The notes under the pieces are model-generated. The model saw nothing but the letters and a program-made list of their open reading frames with translations. It did not search any database and was not told the origin of the DNA. DNA of 64,000 bases from Hyphomicrobiaceae bacterium. Lineage in GTDB: Bacteria > Pseudomonadota > Alphaproteobacteria > Rhizobiales > Hyphomicrobiaceae. Position 1 is the stretch's first letter. Every line of letters starts with the position of its first letter. The DNA is taken from NCBI GenBank assembly GCA_025351355.1, contig JANXWC010000251.1, forward strand, positions 1 to 64,000, read 5' to 3'. This document shows positions 16,059 to 24,212 of the stretch, in pieces. A program made the translations under genes and the position numbers.

Positions 16059-17573
16059 ATGCGTCGTATTACTCTTTGGGCGATTGATCTGTTGTTGGTG
16101 TTCGTTTCCTGTATCGCGGCTATCGTGCTGAGGAACGGGTACGAAATGGCGCCCGGCCTAGTTGTTTCGGTGCTGCCGTATGTCATTGCCTCGATGTTAA
16201 GCTGGGCTGTCGTGAGCGGCGTATTAGGCACCAGCAAAAGCATCTGGCGCTACTCCTCTCTGTCGGACTACATGCAGATAGTATGGGCATCGATCCTAAC
16301 AACCACGATCGCCGCCGGCTCCATCTTTTTCCTCAATAGGCTGGACTCGGTCGCACGCTCTATTCCGTTCTTACATTTGTTGGTCATGATAACGGCTCTG
16401 GTTGGATCGAGAGTTGCTATGCGGATCCGCCATGCACGCCGCGGCACTCAAGCGCCCTTGCAAATGGTTGCCGCACAGGCCGACCGAAAAACTGTTGTGG
16501 TCGTAGGTATCGGGCCATTGTCTGAGCTGTATCTCAGGTCGCTTCAGGAAGTGGCAAGTGATCGAGTTCACGTTGCCGGTATCATCGGTCGTCGCCACGA
16601 CCAAACTGGTCGCGTCCTGTTAAATACCCCGATTTTGGGCACATTGGAAAACATTGAAACGATCATCAGGGACCTTACAGTCCATGGTGTATTTGTCGAC
16701 GAAATCATCGTCGCCATGTCCGCTACATCGCTGAAACCGGCCGCCAGGGAAGCGCTGCAAAAGCTCGAAATGGGCAATACCATAAACGTGCGATATCTCG
16801 CCGAAGAAATCGGACTTGAATCTTACGCTGCGCCGAGTTCGCGATTAACATCTGTCGACGTGCGCTCATCACAGCGCGTGTCAGTTTCCATTGTCGATGA
16901 TAAAATAGTCAGTGCCTCACAGCGGGTCTATTGGCGCGTCAAAAGAATATTTGATTTTGTTGCCGCCTTAGTGTTGTTGGCAATCTTTGCCCCGTTGCTT
17001 GCCTTCCTGGCGTTGCTCGTCGGCATCGATGTCGGTTTCCCCGTTACATTTTGGCAGCGCAGGCCTGGTTTTGGAGGACGGCCTTTTCAATGCCTTAAGT
17101 TTCGCACGATGAGGCCAGCTCACGACGCGGCAGGCTTGCTCGTGCCGGAAGCTGAACGGGTTTCATGGTTTGGTCGGTTGTTGCGAACAAGCCGTTTCGA
17201 CGAATTACCGCAGTTATTCAACATTCTCAACGGCGATATGTCTCTCATTGGTCCGCGGCCGTTGTTGCCCAAAGACCAACCAACAGACTGCGCCCGGTTA
17301 CTTGTGCGTCCTGGCTTGACTGGATGGGCGCAAGTGTGTGCACGACGTGCCGAGTCACCGGCGGACAAGGCTGCACTTGATACTTGGTATATCCTCAACG
17401 CATCGCCGTTCGTCGACTTACGCATTCTGTCGAAGACGATCAAAATTGTCTTGCTTGGCGAGCGCGTTGACTTTGACGCCCTCAATGCGGCGCGGTTGTT
17501 GCGGGCGGCGCCAACACTGTCGGCTGTTTCTTCTGGTGAGGAGCGTCGATTACCTTTACGAGCAGCCTCGTAA
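16059..17573 (+). CDS. Polyprenyl-phosphate hexose-1-phosphate transferase (WbaP/ExoY type, large form)
   Basis: The initiating enzyme that puts the first sugar phosphate on undecaprenyl phosphate at the inner membrane. It has 504 residues. Four N-terminal helices (about 1-115) are followed by a CoA-binding-like domain (VVVVGIGPLSELYL to about residue 250), a fifth membrane segment (IFDFVAALVLLAIFAPLLAF, about 303-322) and the catalytic bacterial sugar transferase domain. That domain has KFRTMR, the SWFGRLLRTSRFDELPQL helix, NGDMSLIGPRP and RPGLTGWAQV. ATG 16059 with CAGGGG upstream is preferred over TTG 16035. It stands as its own unit between two sizeable gaps. Which hexose (glucose or galactose) is loaded cannot be read. 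Confidence 0.93.
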   Translation: MRRITLWAIDLLLVFVSCIAAIVLRNGYEMAPGLVVSVLPYVIASMLSWAVVSGVLGTSKSIWRYSSLSDYMQIVWASILTTTIAAGSIFFLNRLDSVARSIPFLHLLVMITALVGSRVAMRIRHARRGTQAPLQMVAAQADRKTVVVVGIGPLSELYLRSLQEVASDRVHVAGIIGRRHDQTGRVLLNTPILGTLENIETIIRDLTVHGVFVDEIIVAMSATSLKPAAREALQKLEMGNTINVRYLAEEIGLESYAAPSSRLTSVDVRSSQRVSVSIVDDKIVSASQRVYWRVKRIFDFVAALVLLAIFAPLLAFLALLVGIDVGFPVTFWQRRPGFGGRPFQCLKFRTMRPAHDAAGLLVPEAERVSWFGRLLRTSRFDELPQLFNILNGDMSLIGPRPLLPKDQPTDCARLLVRPGLTGWAQVCARRAESPADKAALDTWYILNASPFVDLRILSKTIKIVLLGERVDFDALNAARLLRAAPTLSAVSSGEERRLPLRAAS

Positions 17574-17653
17574 TGCCTTCTGGGTCGTAGTGCGAAAGAG
17601 TTAGCCCAACGATCGGAAGCCGCCGCCGCATCCAAGACAGACTAAGCATTGCG

Positions 17654-17684
17654 TTGCAGCGTCGCTTCGTCCATCGACTATACT
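17654..17684 (+). promoter_or_regulatory. Candidate promoter of the 27-kb glycan operon
   Basis: TTGCAG (17654-17659) and TATACT (17679-17684) are separated by 19 bases, slightly longer than ideal. A start site near 17691 would give a leader of about 180 nt carrying the hairpin at 17725-17761 and the ops-like element at 17809-17820 before the first gene at 17870. The rest of the 296-base gap (17574-17869) holds no gene. Confidence 0.4.
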
Positions 17685-17724
17685 GCTGGCGGTAAAATGA
17701 GCCCGCCTGAGGCATAAATACAGA

Positions 17725-17761
17725 GTACGCGCTTTCGCCGCTATGGCAGCAAAGCGCGTAC
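17725..17761 (+). promoter_or_regulatory. Long leader hairpin (11-bp perfect inverted repeat)
   Basis: GTACGCGCTTT (17725-17735) pairs perfectly with AAAGCGCGTAC (17751-17761). Inside the 15-base loop GCC and GGC can pair further. No T tract follows, so it is not a simple terminator. It sits between the candidate promoter and the ops-like element and could be an RNA structure in the leader or a protein-binding palindrome. Confidence 0.6.
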
Positions 17762-17807
17762 TTAAGATGCACGCGCTGCTGACATTCGGTGATTTTTTTC
17801 ACCCGGA

Positions 17808-17835
17808 CTGCGGTAGCGTGGAATAACTCCCGCAG
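17808..17835 (+). promoter_or_regulatory. ops-like element in the operon leader
   Basis: TGCGGTAGCGTG (17809-17820) differs from the enterobacterial ops element GGCGGTAGCGTG only at the first base. In E. coli, ops in the non-template strand pauses RNA polymerase and recruits RfaH, which suppresses termination in long polysaccharide operons. Here the element begins inside the left arm of a second inverted repeat, CTGCGG (17808-17813) with CCGCAG (17830-17835). It lies 50 bases before the first gene of a 27-kb co-directional gene run. A NusG/RfaH-type paralogue is encoded at 45757-46293. Confidence 0.6.
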
Positions 17836-17869
17836 ATAAAACCAGAAATCGAACTAAGCGAAAAATAAA

Positions 17870-18844
17870 ATGCACCGCGTGAGCGAATTGATTAAAACAA
17901 AAACTATTCTGATCACTGGCGGCGCAGGATTTTTGGGCTCTCATCTCTGCGACAAACTAATTGCTGACGGGCACGATATAATTTGCGCCGACAACTTATT
18001 TACAGGATCTAAACGGAATATAGAACACTTGCTTGCCCATCCCCATTTTGAGTTTATTCGCCATGATGTGACGTTTCCTCTCTACATCGAAGCGGACGAA
18101 ATCTACAACCTTGCCTGTCCAGCATCTCCGATACATTACCAGCACGATCCCGTGCAAACGACGAAAACAAGCGTGCACGGCGCTATCAATATGCTGGGGT
18201 TAGCCAAAAGGTTGAAGGCGAAAATTTTCCAAGCCTCTACATCAGAGATTTACGGCGACCCGAGCGTGCACCCACAAACAGAAGACTATTGGGGCAACGT
18301 CAATCCAATCGGTCCGCGGTCGTGCTACGATGAAGGCAAGCGTTGCGCTGAAACGCTGTTTTTCGACTATCACCGCCAGCATAAACTCGAGATCAAGGTT
18401 GCACGTATATTCAATACTTACGGCCCGAGAATGCGTCCCGACGACGGCAGAGTTGTTTCTAATTTTGTTGTTCAGGCCTTGCGTGGCGATAATATCACCA
18501 TTTACGGCGACGGCAGCCAAACGCGCTCATTCTGCTACGTGGACGACTTAATTAATGGATTCGTTCGCTTCATGAATTCACCGACCGAACTGGTGGGGCC
18601 GATCAACTTGGGCAACCCCGTTGAATTTACGATTTTGCAACTCGCCGAATTGGCCATCGAACTTACCGGCTCCAAGTCAAAACTGACATTCCTGCCGTTG
18701 CCGCAGGATGATCCGAGACAGAGAAAGCCGGATATCGGCTTGGCGCTGCGTCACCTTGATTGGCAACCCGTAGTCCCGTTGAGAAATGGACTTGAGAAAA
18801 CAATTGCATACTTCGAACGCCTGTTAGCAGCGGAGAGCAAGTGA
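17870..18844 (+). CDS. UDP-glucuronate decarboxylase (UDP-xylose synthase)
   Basis: Converts UDP-glucuronate to UDP-xylose in the cytosol. The protein has 324 residues, the normal length for bacterial UXS. It shows the extended SDR Rossmann motif [10 protein letters not shown] (residues 17-26), [12 protein letters not shown], the serine of [10 protein letters not shown], the catalytic Tyr-Lys pair in [18 protein letters not shown] and [13 protein letters not shown]. These details separate UXS from ordinary dTDP-glucose dehydratases. ATG 17870 has a weak ribosome site; GTG 17879 is a possible alternative. It is the first gene of the long operon; its substrate is made by the UDP-glucose dehydrogenase at the operon's end. 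The DNA is visibly more AT-rich than the flanking housekeeping genes. Confidence 0.92.
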   Translation: MHRVSELIKTKTILITGGAGFLGSHLCDKLIADGHDIICADNLFTGSKRNIEHLLAHPHFEFIRHDVTFPLYIEADEIYNLACPASPIHYQHDPVQTTKTSVHGAINMLGLAKRLKAKIFQASTSEIYGDPSVHPQTEDYWGNVNPIGPRSCYDEGKRCAETLFFDYHRQHKLEIKVARIFNTYGPRMRPDDGRVVSNFVVQALRGDNITIYGDGSQTRSFCYVDDLINGFVRFMNSPTELVGPINLGNPVEFTILQLAELAIELTGSKSKLTFLPLPQDDPRQRKPDIGLALRHLDWQPVVPLRNGLEKTIAYFERLLAAESK

Positions 18845-18851
18845 CAGCGCG

Positions 18852-19931
18852 TTGTCTCAAAAAACTGAAGCCTTGCGCCAAGCGAAAGTCGCCGTGAGCA
18901 TATCGCGGGGCACGATCCTGGTTACAGGAGGCGCCGGATACATCGGCTCACACGCCTGCAAAGCACTGGCGCGGGCCGGATACACGCCAATCGCTTACGA
19001 CAACCTTGTGTATGGACACGAATGGGCGGTCAAATGGGGACCATTTGTGCGAGGCGACATCCTCGATCGCAGTGGGCTGGTCGATGCAATAGAGCGATAT
19101 CGGCCACAGGCGGTCATGCACTTTGCTGCCTTCGCCTATGTCGGTGAGTCGGTAACCGACCCAGCAAAATATTATCGCAACAATGTCGCGGGTACGCTGG
19201 CGCTGCTTGAAGCCATGCAGAATACTCGACTATCGCGATTGGTTTTCTCAAGTACCTGCGCGACATATGGAATTCCAGCGTCGTTGCCTATTAACGAGAA
19301 CACTCATCAGTCCCCCGTCAATCCTTATGGCGCCTCCAAATTCATGGTCGAGCGAATACTGACCGATTTCCGACATGCTTATGCGCTCGACAGCGTCGCG
19401 TTGCGTTATTTCAACGCAGCCGGGGCGGACGGCGATTGTGAGATAGGTGAAGATCATGATCCTGAGACCCACTTGATCCCGCTGGTCCTCGACGCTGCTT
19501 CGGGACTGCGACCCGATATTACTGTATTCGGCGATGATTACCCGACCTCAGACGGCACATGTATACGCGACTATATTCATGTTGCAGATCTTGCCGAAGC
19601 CCATGTTGTTGCGCTCACTAAACTGGAACGAGGTAACGCGCTCCCGGCCTATAATCTAGGCACTGGTAAGGGAGTGTCGGTAAAATTGCTTATCGAACGG
19701 GCGCGGGAAATTACTGGCCGCCAAATCAAAACCGTGGTCGCGGCGCGTAGAGCTGGCGATCCGCCGGAACTTGTTGCAGATGCCAAACTTGCGATGTCTG
19801 ATTTAAAATGGACACCCCAGCACAGCGACATCGACACCATCCTCACTGACGCTTGGCGATGGCATCTCAAGCATCACGTCGGGGTGAAACGAAAAAATAT
19901 CAAGGCGCCTCAGCAATCGATACAATGCTGA
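18852..19931 (+). CDS. UDP-sugar 4-epimerase (GalE family; UDP-glucose or UDP-xylose 4-epimerase)
   Basis: A 359-residue extended SDR with TGGAGYIGSHACKAL (about 24-38), MHFAAFAYVGES, SSTCATYG, NPYGASKFMVE (catalytic Tyr-Lys), FNAAGAD and FGDDYPTSDGTCIRDYIHV, all GalE hallmarks. GalE converts UDP-glucose and UDP-galactose. The position directly after UDP-xylose synthase matches the Uxs-Uxe gene pair described in Sinorhizobium meliloti, where the epimerase makes UDP-arabinose from UDP-xylose, so that activity is a real alternative. TTG 18852 lies seven bases after the previous stop; GTG 18894 is another possible start and would begin nearer the Rossmann strand. Confidence 0.9.
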   Translation: MSQKTEALRQAKVAVSISRGTILVTGGAGYIGSHACKALARAGYTPIAYDNLVYGHEWAVKWGPFVRGDILDRSGLVDAIERYRPQAVMHFAAFAYVGESVTDPAKYYRNNVAGTLALLEAMQNTRLSRLVFSSTCATYGIPASLPINENTHQSPVNPYGASKFMVERILTDFRHAYALDSVALRYFNAAGADGDCEIGEDHDPETHLIPLVLDAASGLRPDITVFGDDYPTSDGTCIRDYIHVADLAEAHVVALTKLERGNALPAYNLGTGKGVSVKLLIERAREITGRQIKTVVAARRAGDPPELVADAKLAMSDLKWTPQHSDIDTILTDAWRWHLKHHVGVKRKNIKAPQQSIQC

Positions 19932-19971
19932 TTTCACGGTCGGGGGCCTACTTGAGTGCCAGTAAGTCGCT

Positions 19972-21075
19972 ATGGGGCTGATTAGAGCCACCTTGGCGCT
20001 CTCTGTTGTGTTCGCTCATGTCGGTCTGAATGTGCTCGTCGGTGGCACCCTGGCCGTCCAAATGTTCTATGTAATCTCTGGTTTTCTGATCGCTCACGTC
20101 GTTTCGCTTGGTGTGTATACGAATCTGCGTGCTTTCTATCTGAACCGCTTCTTGAGGCTATATCCCGCTTACATCGTAGTGGCGGTGCTTTCTCTCGTAG
20201 CCCTCGCTATTGCGAAATCGCCAAAATTTGCTGAATTCGGCGAGTTGCCGTTTGGCGCGCGGGGCTTGCTTGCCGCAGTGAACGCGCTGCTGTTTGGGCA
20301 AGATTGGATCTTTTTCCTCAAGACCGCAGGGACCACACTCGCTATCGCCGACGATGTCTTTGACACCAATCCGAAGTTGTATCGGTTTCTGTTGGTGCCC
20401 CAAGCCTGGACGTTAGGAGTGGAGATCTCATTTTACCTCGTGGCTCCATTTGTGCTGATACGTCCTCGGTTGATCGTCCTTCTCGCAATGGGATCGTTCT
20501 TGCTCAAAGGACGATCCTTGTATCTCGATTTTGGCTGGCGCGACCCCTGGTCTTACCGCCTGTTCCCATTCGAACTCGGCTGGTTCCTGTTAGGTGCCCT
20601 CTCGCACCGATATATCAAACCGATCGCCGAGGCCTATAACAAACGCTATTCGCACATCCGTCCAGACATAGGCGCCGTCATCGTGATGATGAGTTTGCTC
20701 ATCATGCACCCGCTGATGCCTCTGCCTCAGATGCCTTGGATCAATTTTATGCTGCTCGGTATCTGTGTGGTCCTGCTCCCGTTCCTGTTCGTCTACCAGA
20801 ACTCCAGTTCATGGGATCGAACGCTTGGCGACCTCTCGTATCCGATCTACATCGTCCACATGCTGGTGGTCTACTCAATGATCTACCTGCAGCGCGACTT
20901 TGGCGTCGCGCCGGAAGGCATGCTGTTTGGAGGCGCAGCAACCATAGCGTCGGTCGTAGCCGCCTGCGCTCTGCTCGTTTGCGTCATCCGACCAACGGAA
21001 GTTATCAGGGCCCGAATCAAACGCAATCTAGGTAGTACTCATTCAGTTCCCAATCGATCCCTGGTGCATCCTTGA
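19972..21075 (+). CDS. Acyltransferase family 3 (OafA-like) membrane O-acyltransferase
   Basis: A 367-residue polytopic membrane protein that adds acetyl or other acyl groups to sugars of the polymer or its lipid-linked precursor. It begins with the family core: RATLALSVVFAHVGLN with the conserved active-site histidine near residue 16, GTLAVQMFYVISGFLIA and FYLNRFLRLYPAY. Roughly ten hydrophobic helices follow, with the conserved FELGWFLLGAL and LSYPIYIVHMLVVY segments. The N-terminus is slightly short, lacking the usual lead-in before the first helix. The stop overlaps the next start by TTGA. Confidence 0.9.
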   Translation: MGLIRATLALSVVFAHVGLNVLVGGTLAVQMFYVISGFLIAHVVSLGVYTNLRAFYLNRFLRLYPAYIVVAVLSLVALAIAKSPKFAEFGELPFGARGLLAAVNALLFGQDWIFFLKTAGTTLAIADDVFDTNPKLYRFLLVPQAWTLGVEISFYLVAPFVLIRPRLIVLLAMGSFLLKGRSLYLDFGWRDPWSYRLFPFELGWFLLGALSHRYIKPIAEAYNKRYSHIRPDIGAVIVMMSLLIMHPLMPLPQMPWINFMLLGICVVLLPFLFVYQNSSSWDRTLGDLSYPIYIVHMLVVYSMIYLQRDFGVAPEGMLFGGAATIASVVAACALLVCVIRPTEVIRARIKRNLGSTHSVPNRSLVHP

Positions 21076-21701
21076 ACGATCCAAAAACCATCCTTGAACC
21101 GATTGCCGGGTTCTTGCTTGACATATCCGCCAAGCTTCGCGGGGATTTCTTCAATCCCCATTCTCTCACAAAATTGCAGAACCTGCTCCGCGCCAAAGCC
21201 TACACCGGTGCGACTTCGATTATCGAGGTTGGCTCCTTCCGAGGAGTTACGACACGGCGACTGGCACGCTTTTTCCAACACGTGCATTCGATTGAAATTG
21301 AGCCGGCGCTTTTTGCTGAAGCGCAGCATCGCTGCGCCGCTTGCAAGAATGTCACGATGCATCTTGGCGATGGCAAGCACATCCTTAAGGAACTGACACC
21401 CAAAGTGTCACGATGCCTCGTGTTCCTGGATGGACACTTCAGTGGCGGCATTACTGGTCAAGGAGATGAACCAGAACCAGTCCTTGCCGAACTCGACATT
21501 CTCGCACGCGATTTAGACAACATCGTCGGAGTCGTCGTCGACGATTTTCGGATGTTCGGGTTTGACAAAGGCTGGCCAAGAAAATCAGAGGTCATGGCTA
21601 GGCTGGAATACGTAATGCCCGAGCCAGAATGGCAACATACGGTCATTTACGATCAATTCATTTCAATGCGGCGGTCGCCTGCGGGGTCAAGAAGCAAATG
21701 A
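21072..21701 (+). CDS. Class I SAM-dependent methyltransferase-like protein
   Basis: A 209-residue Rossmann protein with the SAM-binding motif TSIIEVGSFRGVTTRRLA (about 48-65), an acidic strand end VHSIEIEP and VTMHLGDG. Further on are VFLDGHFSGG and VVVDDFRMFG. The DGHFSGG/DDFR pattern resembles small methyltransferases acting on sugars (cephalosporin hydroxylase/MacM-like group). The target sugar is unknown. The start is TTG 21072, overlapping the acyltransferase stop by TTGA. No later ATG would preserve the fold. The stop overlaps the next gene by ATGA. Confidence 0.8.
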   Translation: MNDPKTILEPIAGFLLDISAKLRGDFFNPHSLTKLQNLLRAKAYTGATSIIEVGSFRGVTTRRLARFFQHVHSIEIEPALFAEAQHRCAACKNVTMHLGDGKHILKELTPKVSRCLVFLDGHFSGGITGQGDEPEPVLAELDILARDLDNIVGVVVDDFRMFGFDKGWPRKSEVMARLEYVMPEPEWQHTVIYDQFISMRRSPAGSRSK

Positions 21702-22351
21702 TCCGTCGGATGTTGACTGTGTTGGCACGGACCGCGTGGCAGCTCTCGACTATTAGCATGCGCAAGAAAGACAGCGTTGTTCGATTTGCGATGTATAAAG
21801 CACTTGAAGAGGATCCGCGAATTTCAATTGGTCCTGGTCCCGTACTCTCAATCAGTCACTCTACGTATCTTTGCAAGCGATTGGGTGTAGCAGAAAACAA
21901 GATTGTGGAAGCCAACTATCCCGATCAAAAAATCAATAAATTGCAATATCCCGATAACACTTTTACGGCTGTGGTCAGCGATCAAGTTTTCGAGCACATC
22001 GAGTGCTTACCGAGCGAAGCCGCGGCAGAAGTTTTCCGTGTGCTCAAGCCTGGCGGATTTGCCAGACACACGACGTGCTTTTTAACCCCCGAACACGGCT
22101 CGGGCCGGGTTGATGACCTAGACAACGGTGACTTTTGTCGATTCACACCAAGCGGTCTTGGGAGGCTGCACGGGCAATATAGCGAAGTCTTCGCAGCCGA
22201 TGACTGGGGCAATCCTTTGATGCCGATAATCGGCGGTTTGGGGTTGACGAACATGGGTGTACCCGAAGCAAAATGGCATCCGCTCAACAAATTAGCGCTG
22301 TTGAACCGCAAGTCCTACGCGTTTGTCATCTGGGTCGTTGCTCGTAAATGA
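21698..22351 (+). CDS. Class I SAM-dependent methyltransferase (Methyltransf_11-like)
   Basis: A 217-residue protein. VLSISHSTYLCKRLG stands in for the usual SAM-binding glycine loop, which is weak. The rest is typical: LQYPDNTFTAVVSDQVFEHIE (post-II motif, about 86-106) and EVFRVLKPGGFARHTTCF (about 116-133). ATG 21698 overlaps the previous stop by ATGA and is preferred over the upstream in-frame 21629. Likely methylates a sugar or a tailoring group of the glycan. The missing GxGxG motif makes activity less certain than for the FkbM genes. Confidence 0.8.
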   Translation: MIRRMLTVLARTAWQLSTISMRKKDSVVRFAMYKALEEDPRISIGPGPVLSISHSTYLCKRLGVAENKIVEANYPDQKINKLQYPDNTFTAVVSDQVFEHIECLPSEAAAEVFRVLKPGGFARHTTCFLTPEHGSGRVDDLDNGDFCRFTPSGLGRLHGQYSEVFAADDWGNPLMPIIGGLGLTNMGVPEAKWHPLNKLALLNRKSYAFVIWVVARK

Positions 22352-22379
22352 CGCGAAACAGCGGGCACCCGTCCTAAAA

Positions 22380-24212
22380 ATGTGCGGCATCAACGGCATC
22401 TTCGCCTATCACTACGCGGCAAATCCAGTTGACCGCGACGAGGTCATCCGCACGCGCGACCACATGATCGCGCGTGGGCCTGACGGATGCGGACAATGGT
22501 TCGCGGAGGATGGTCGTGTGGGCTTGGGTCACCGCCGGCTCTCGATCATCGACTTGAGCGATAGCGGCGCTCAACCGATGATTTCCAGCGATGCACATTA
22601 TGTCGTTACGTTTAACGGCGAGATCTACAATTATCGAGAACTGCGCCAACGACTTGAAACTAAGGGAAGCGTCTTTAACACCCAGTCTGACACTGAAGTT
22701 CTTCTCCATCTTTTCCGCGAACGAGGAGACGAGATGGTTCACGATCTCCGCGGAATGTTCGCATTTTCAATTTGGGACAACATTCGTCGTCGTCTTTTTC
22801 TTGCTCGCGATCCCTACGGCATAAAACCACTCTACTATGCCGACGATGGCTGGACTTTTCGCTTCGCCTCGCAGGTCAAGGCACTGTTGGCTGGCGAGGC
22901 GATTTCGTGGGACCCAGATCCGGCCGGGGTGACCGGCTTCCACCTCCTTGGGAGCGTACCGGAACCGTTCACCACATTGCGCGCCATTCGATGCCTCCCA
23001 GCCGGATCGACGATGACAGTCGATCGCACGGGCAGTTCCAGCCCTAAGCGGTATCACTCCATCGCATCGGTGTTCGCTAACGCCGAAAACGTAAGCGGGC
23101 CTGTGCACACATCTGACCACGCTCACGCGGCGCTGCGCGACAGCGTTCGCGCCCATCTAGTTGCTGATGTGCCAGTCGGAGCTTTTCTTTCGGCAGGCGT
23201 GGATTCGGGAGCTTTAGTGGCGCTTATGCGCGATGCAGGTGCTACCAAAATAAAGACCATCACAGTCGGGTTCGAAGAATTCAGAGGCAGTTCATCAGAC
23301 GAAACGTCGCTCGCGCGCAACGTTGCAATGCGGTATGGCACGGAGCACGCGGAGCATATCGTAACAAGGTCGGAGTTCGAGGCGGACCTTCCCCGAATCT
23401 TCGCGGCGATGGACCAACCGACTATCGATGGGATCAATACCTGGTTTGTCTCAAAGGCAGCGCGCCAGCACGGGTTAAAAGTCGCCATATCCGGCCTTGG
23501 CGGTGATGAGTTGTTGGGCGGATATCCGTCCTTTCAAGATATACCACGATGGGTTCGCTCGTTATCATTGCTTGGAAGCGTCCCGCTGCTCGGGCGTGGC
23601 ACGCGCGCCCTACTTAATCCTGTGGTCAAAAGGTTTGGCATCAATCCGAAGGGTGCCGGCCTGTTGCAACTTGGCGGTACTTACGCAGGCGCTTATTTGC
23701 TGAAACGTGGCTTGTACATGCCTTGGGAACTCAACGGGGTTCTAGATGCTGAGTTCGCATCCCATGGACTAAGACGCTTGTCTGTCCAGAGACTGATCGG
23801 GCGCGAATTACAACCTGCCCCGCGTTCGCCGTTTGCTCGCGTAGCGACGCTTGAGTCTTGCCTTTATATGCGCAACCAACTGCTGCGCGACACCGATTGG
23901 GCCAGTATGGCGCATGGGCTCGAAGTCCGTGTGCCGCTCGTCGACAGCATCCTTTTGGCTCAACTGGCACCCTATCGCGGCAACTTTGGTGGCATTACTG
24001 GTAAGCGATTGCTCGCATCAGCTCCAACGCTGCCACTGCCAGAGGCTCTGGTGACCCGTGAAAAAACCGGATTTACCACTCCGATCGAATCCTGGATGCG
24101 CTCGCTTGCTGGCGCCTATTGTGGTGACACGTCAGCACGAACCGATCGGAAGGCACCATGGGCGCGTGACTGGAGCCAAACCGTCAGCCGATCCCTGGCA
24201 CTTGCGCAATGA
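22380..24212 (+). CDS. AsnB-family glutamine-dependent amidotransferase
   Basis: A 610-residue class II amidotransferase of the asparagine synthetase B family. The mature N-terminal nucleophile is Cys2 of MCGINGIF. The glutaminase domain shows RGPDGCGQW, GHRRLSIIDLS and FNGEIYNYRELR; the synthetase domain has the ATP/pyrophosphate loop FLSAGVDSGAL (Ala replaces the usual second Gly of SGG) and ISGLGGDELLGGY. In glycan loci such enzymes often amidate uronic acids or other carboxyl groups instead of making asparagine. With UDP-glucuronate made by the same locus, glucuronamide formation is a fair guess. ATG 22380 is fixed by the Cys2 requirement. ATGA overlap with the next gene. Confidence 0.9.
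   Translation: MCGINGIFAYHYAANPVDRDEVIRTRDHMIARGPDGCGQWFAEDGRVGLGHRRLSIIDLSDSGAQPMISSDAHYVVTFNGEIYNYRELRQRLETKGSVFNTQSDTEVLLHLFRERGDEMVHDLRGMFAFSIWDNIRRRLFLARDPYGIKPLYYADDGWTFRFASQVKALLAGEAISWDPDPAGVTGFHLLGSVPEPFTTLRAIRCLPAGSTMTVDRTGSSSPKRYHSIASVFANAENVSGPVHTSDHAHAALRDSVRAHLVADVPVGAFLSAGVDSGALVALMRDAGATKIKTITVGFEEFRGSSSDETSLARNVAMRYGTEHAEHIVTRSEFEADLPRIFAAMDQPTIDGINTWFVSKAARQHGLKVAISGLGGDELLGGYPSFQDIPRWVRSLSLLGSVPLLGRGTRALLNPVVKRFGINPKGAGLLQLGGTYAGAYLLKRGLYMPWELNGVLDAEFASHGLRRLSVQRLIGRELQPAPRSPFARVATLESCLYMRNQLLRDTDWASMAHGLEVRVPLVDSILLAQLAPYRGNFGGITGKRLLASAPTLPLPEALVTREKTGFTTPIESWMRSLAGAYCGDTSARTDRKAPWARDWSQTVSRSLALAQ

Noticed and set aside
17788-17803. GGTGA-TTTTTT-TCACC hairpin as a terminator
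   Set aside because: The T run is in the loop, not after a stem, and the stem is only five pairs; transcription must pass here to reach the operon.
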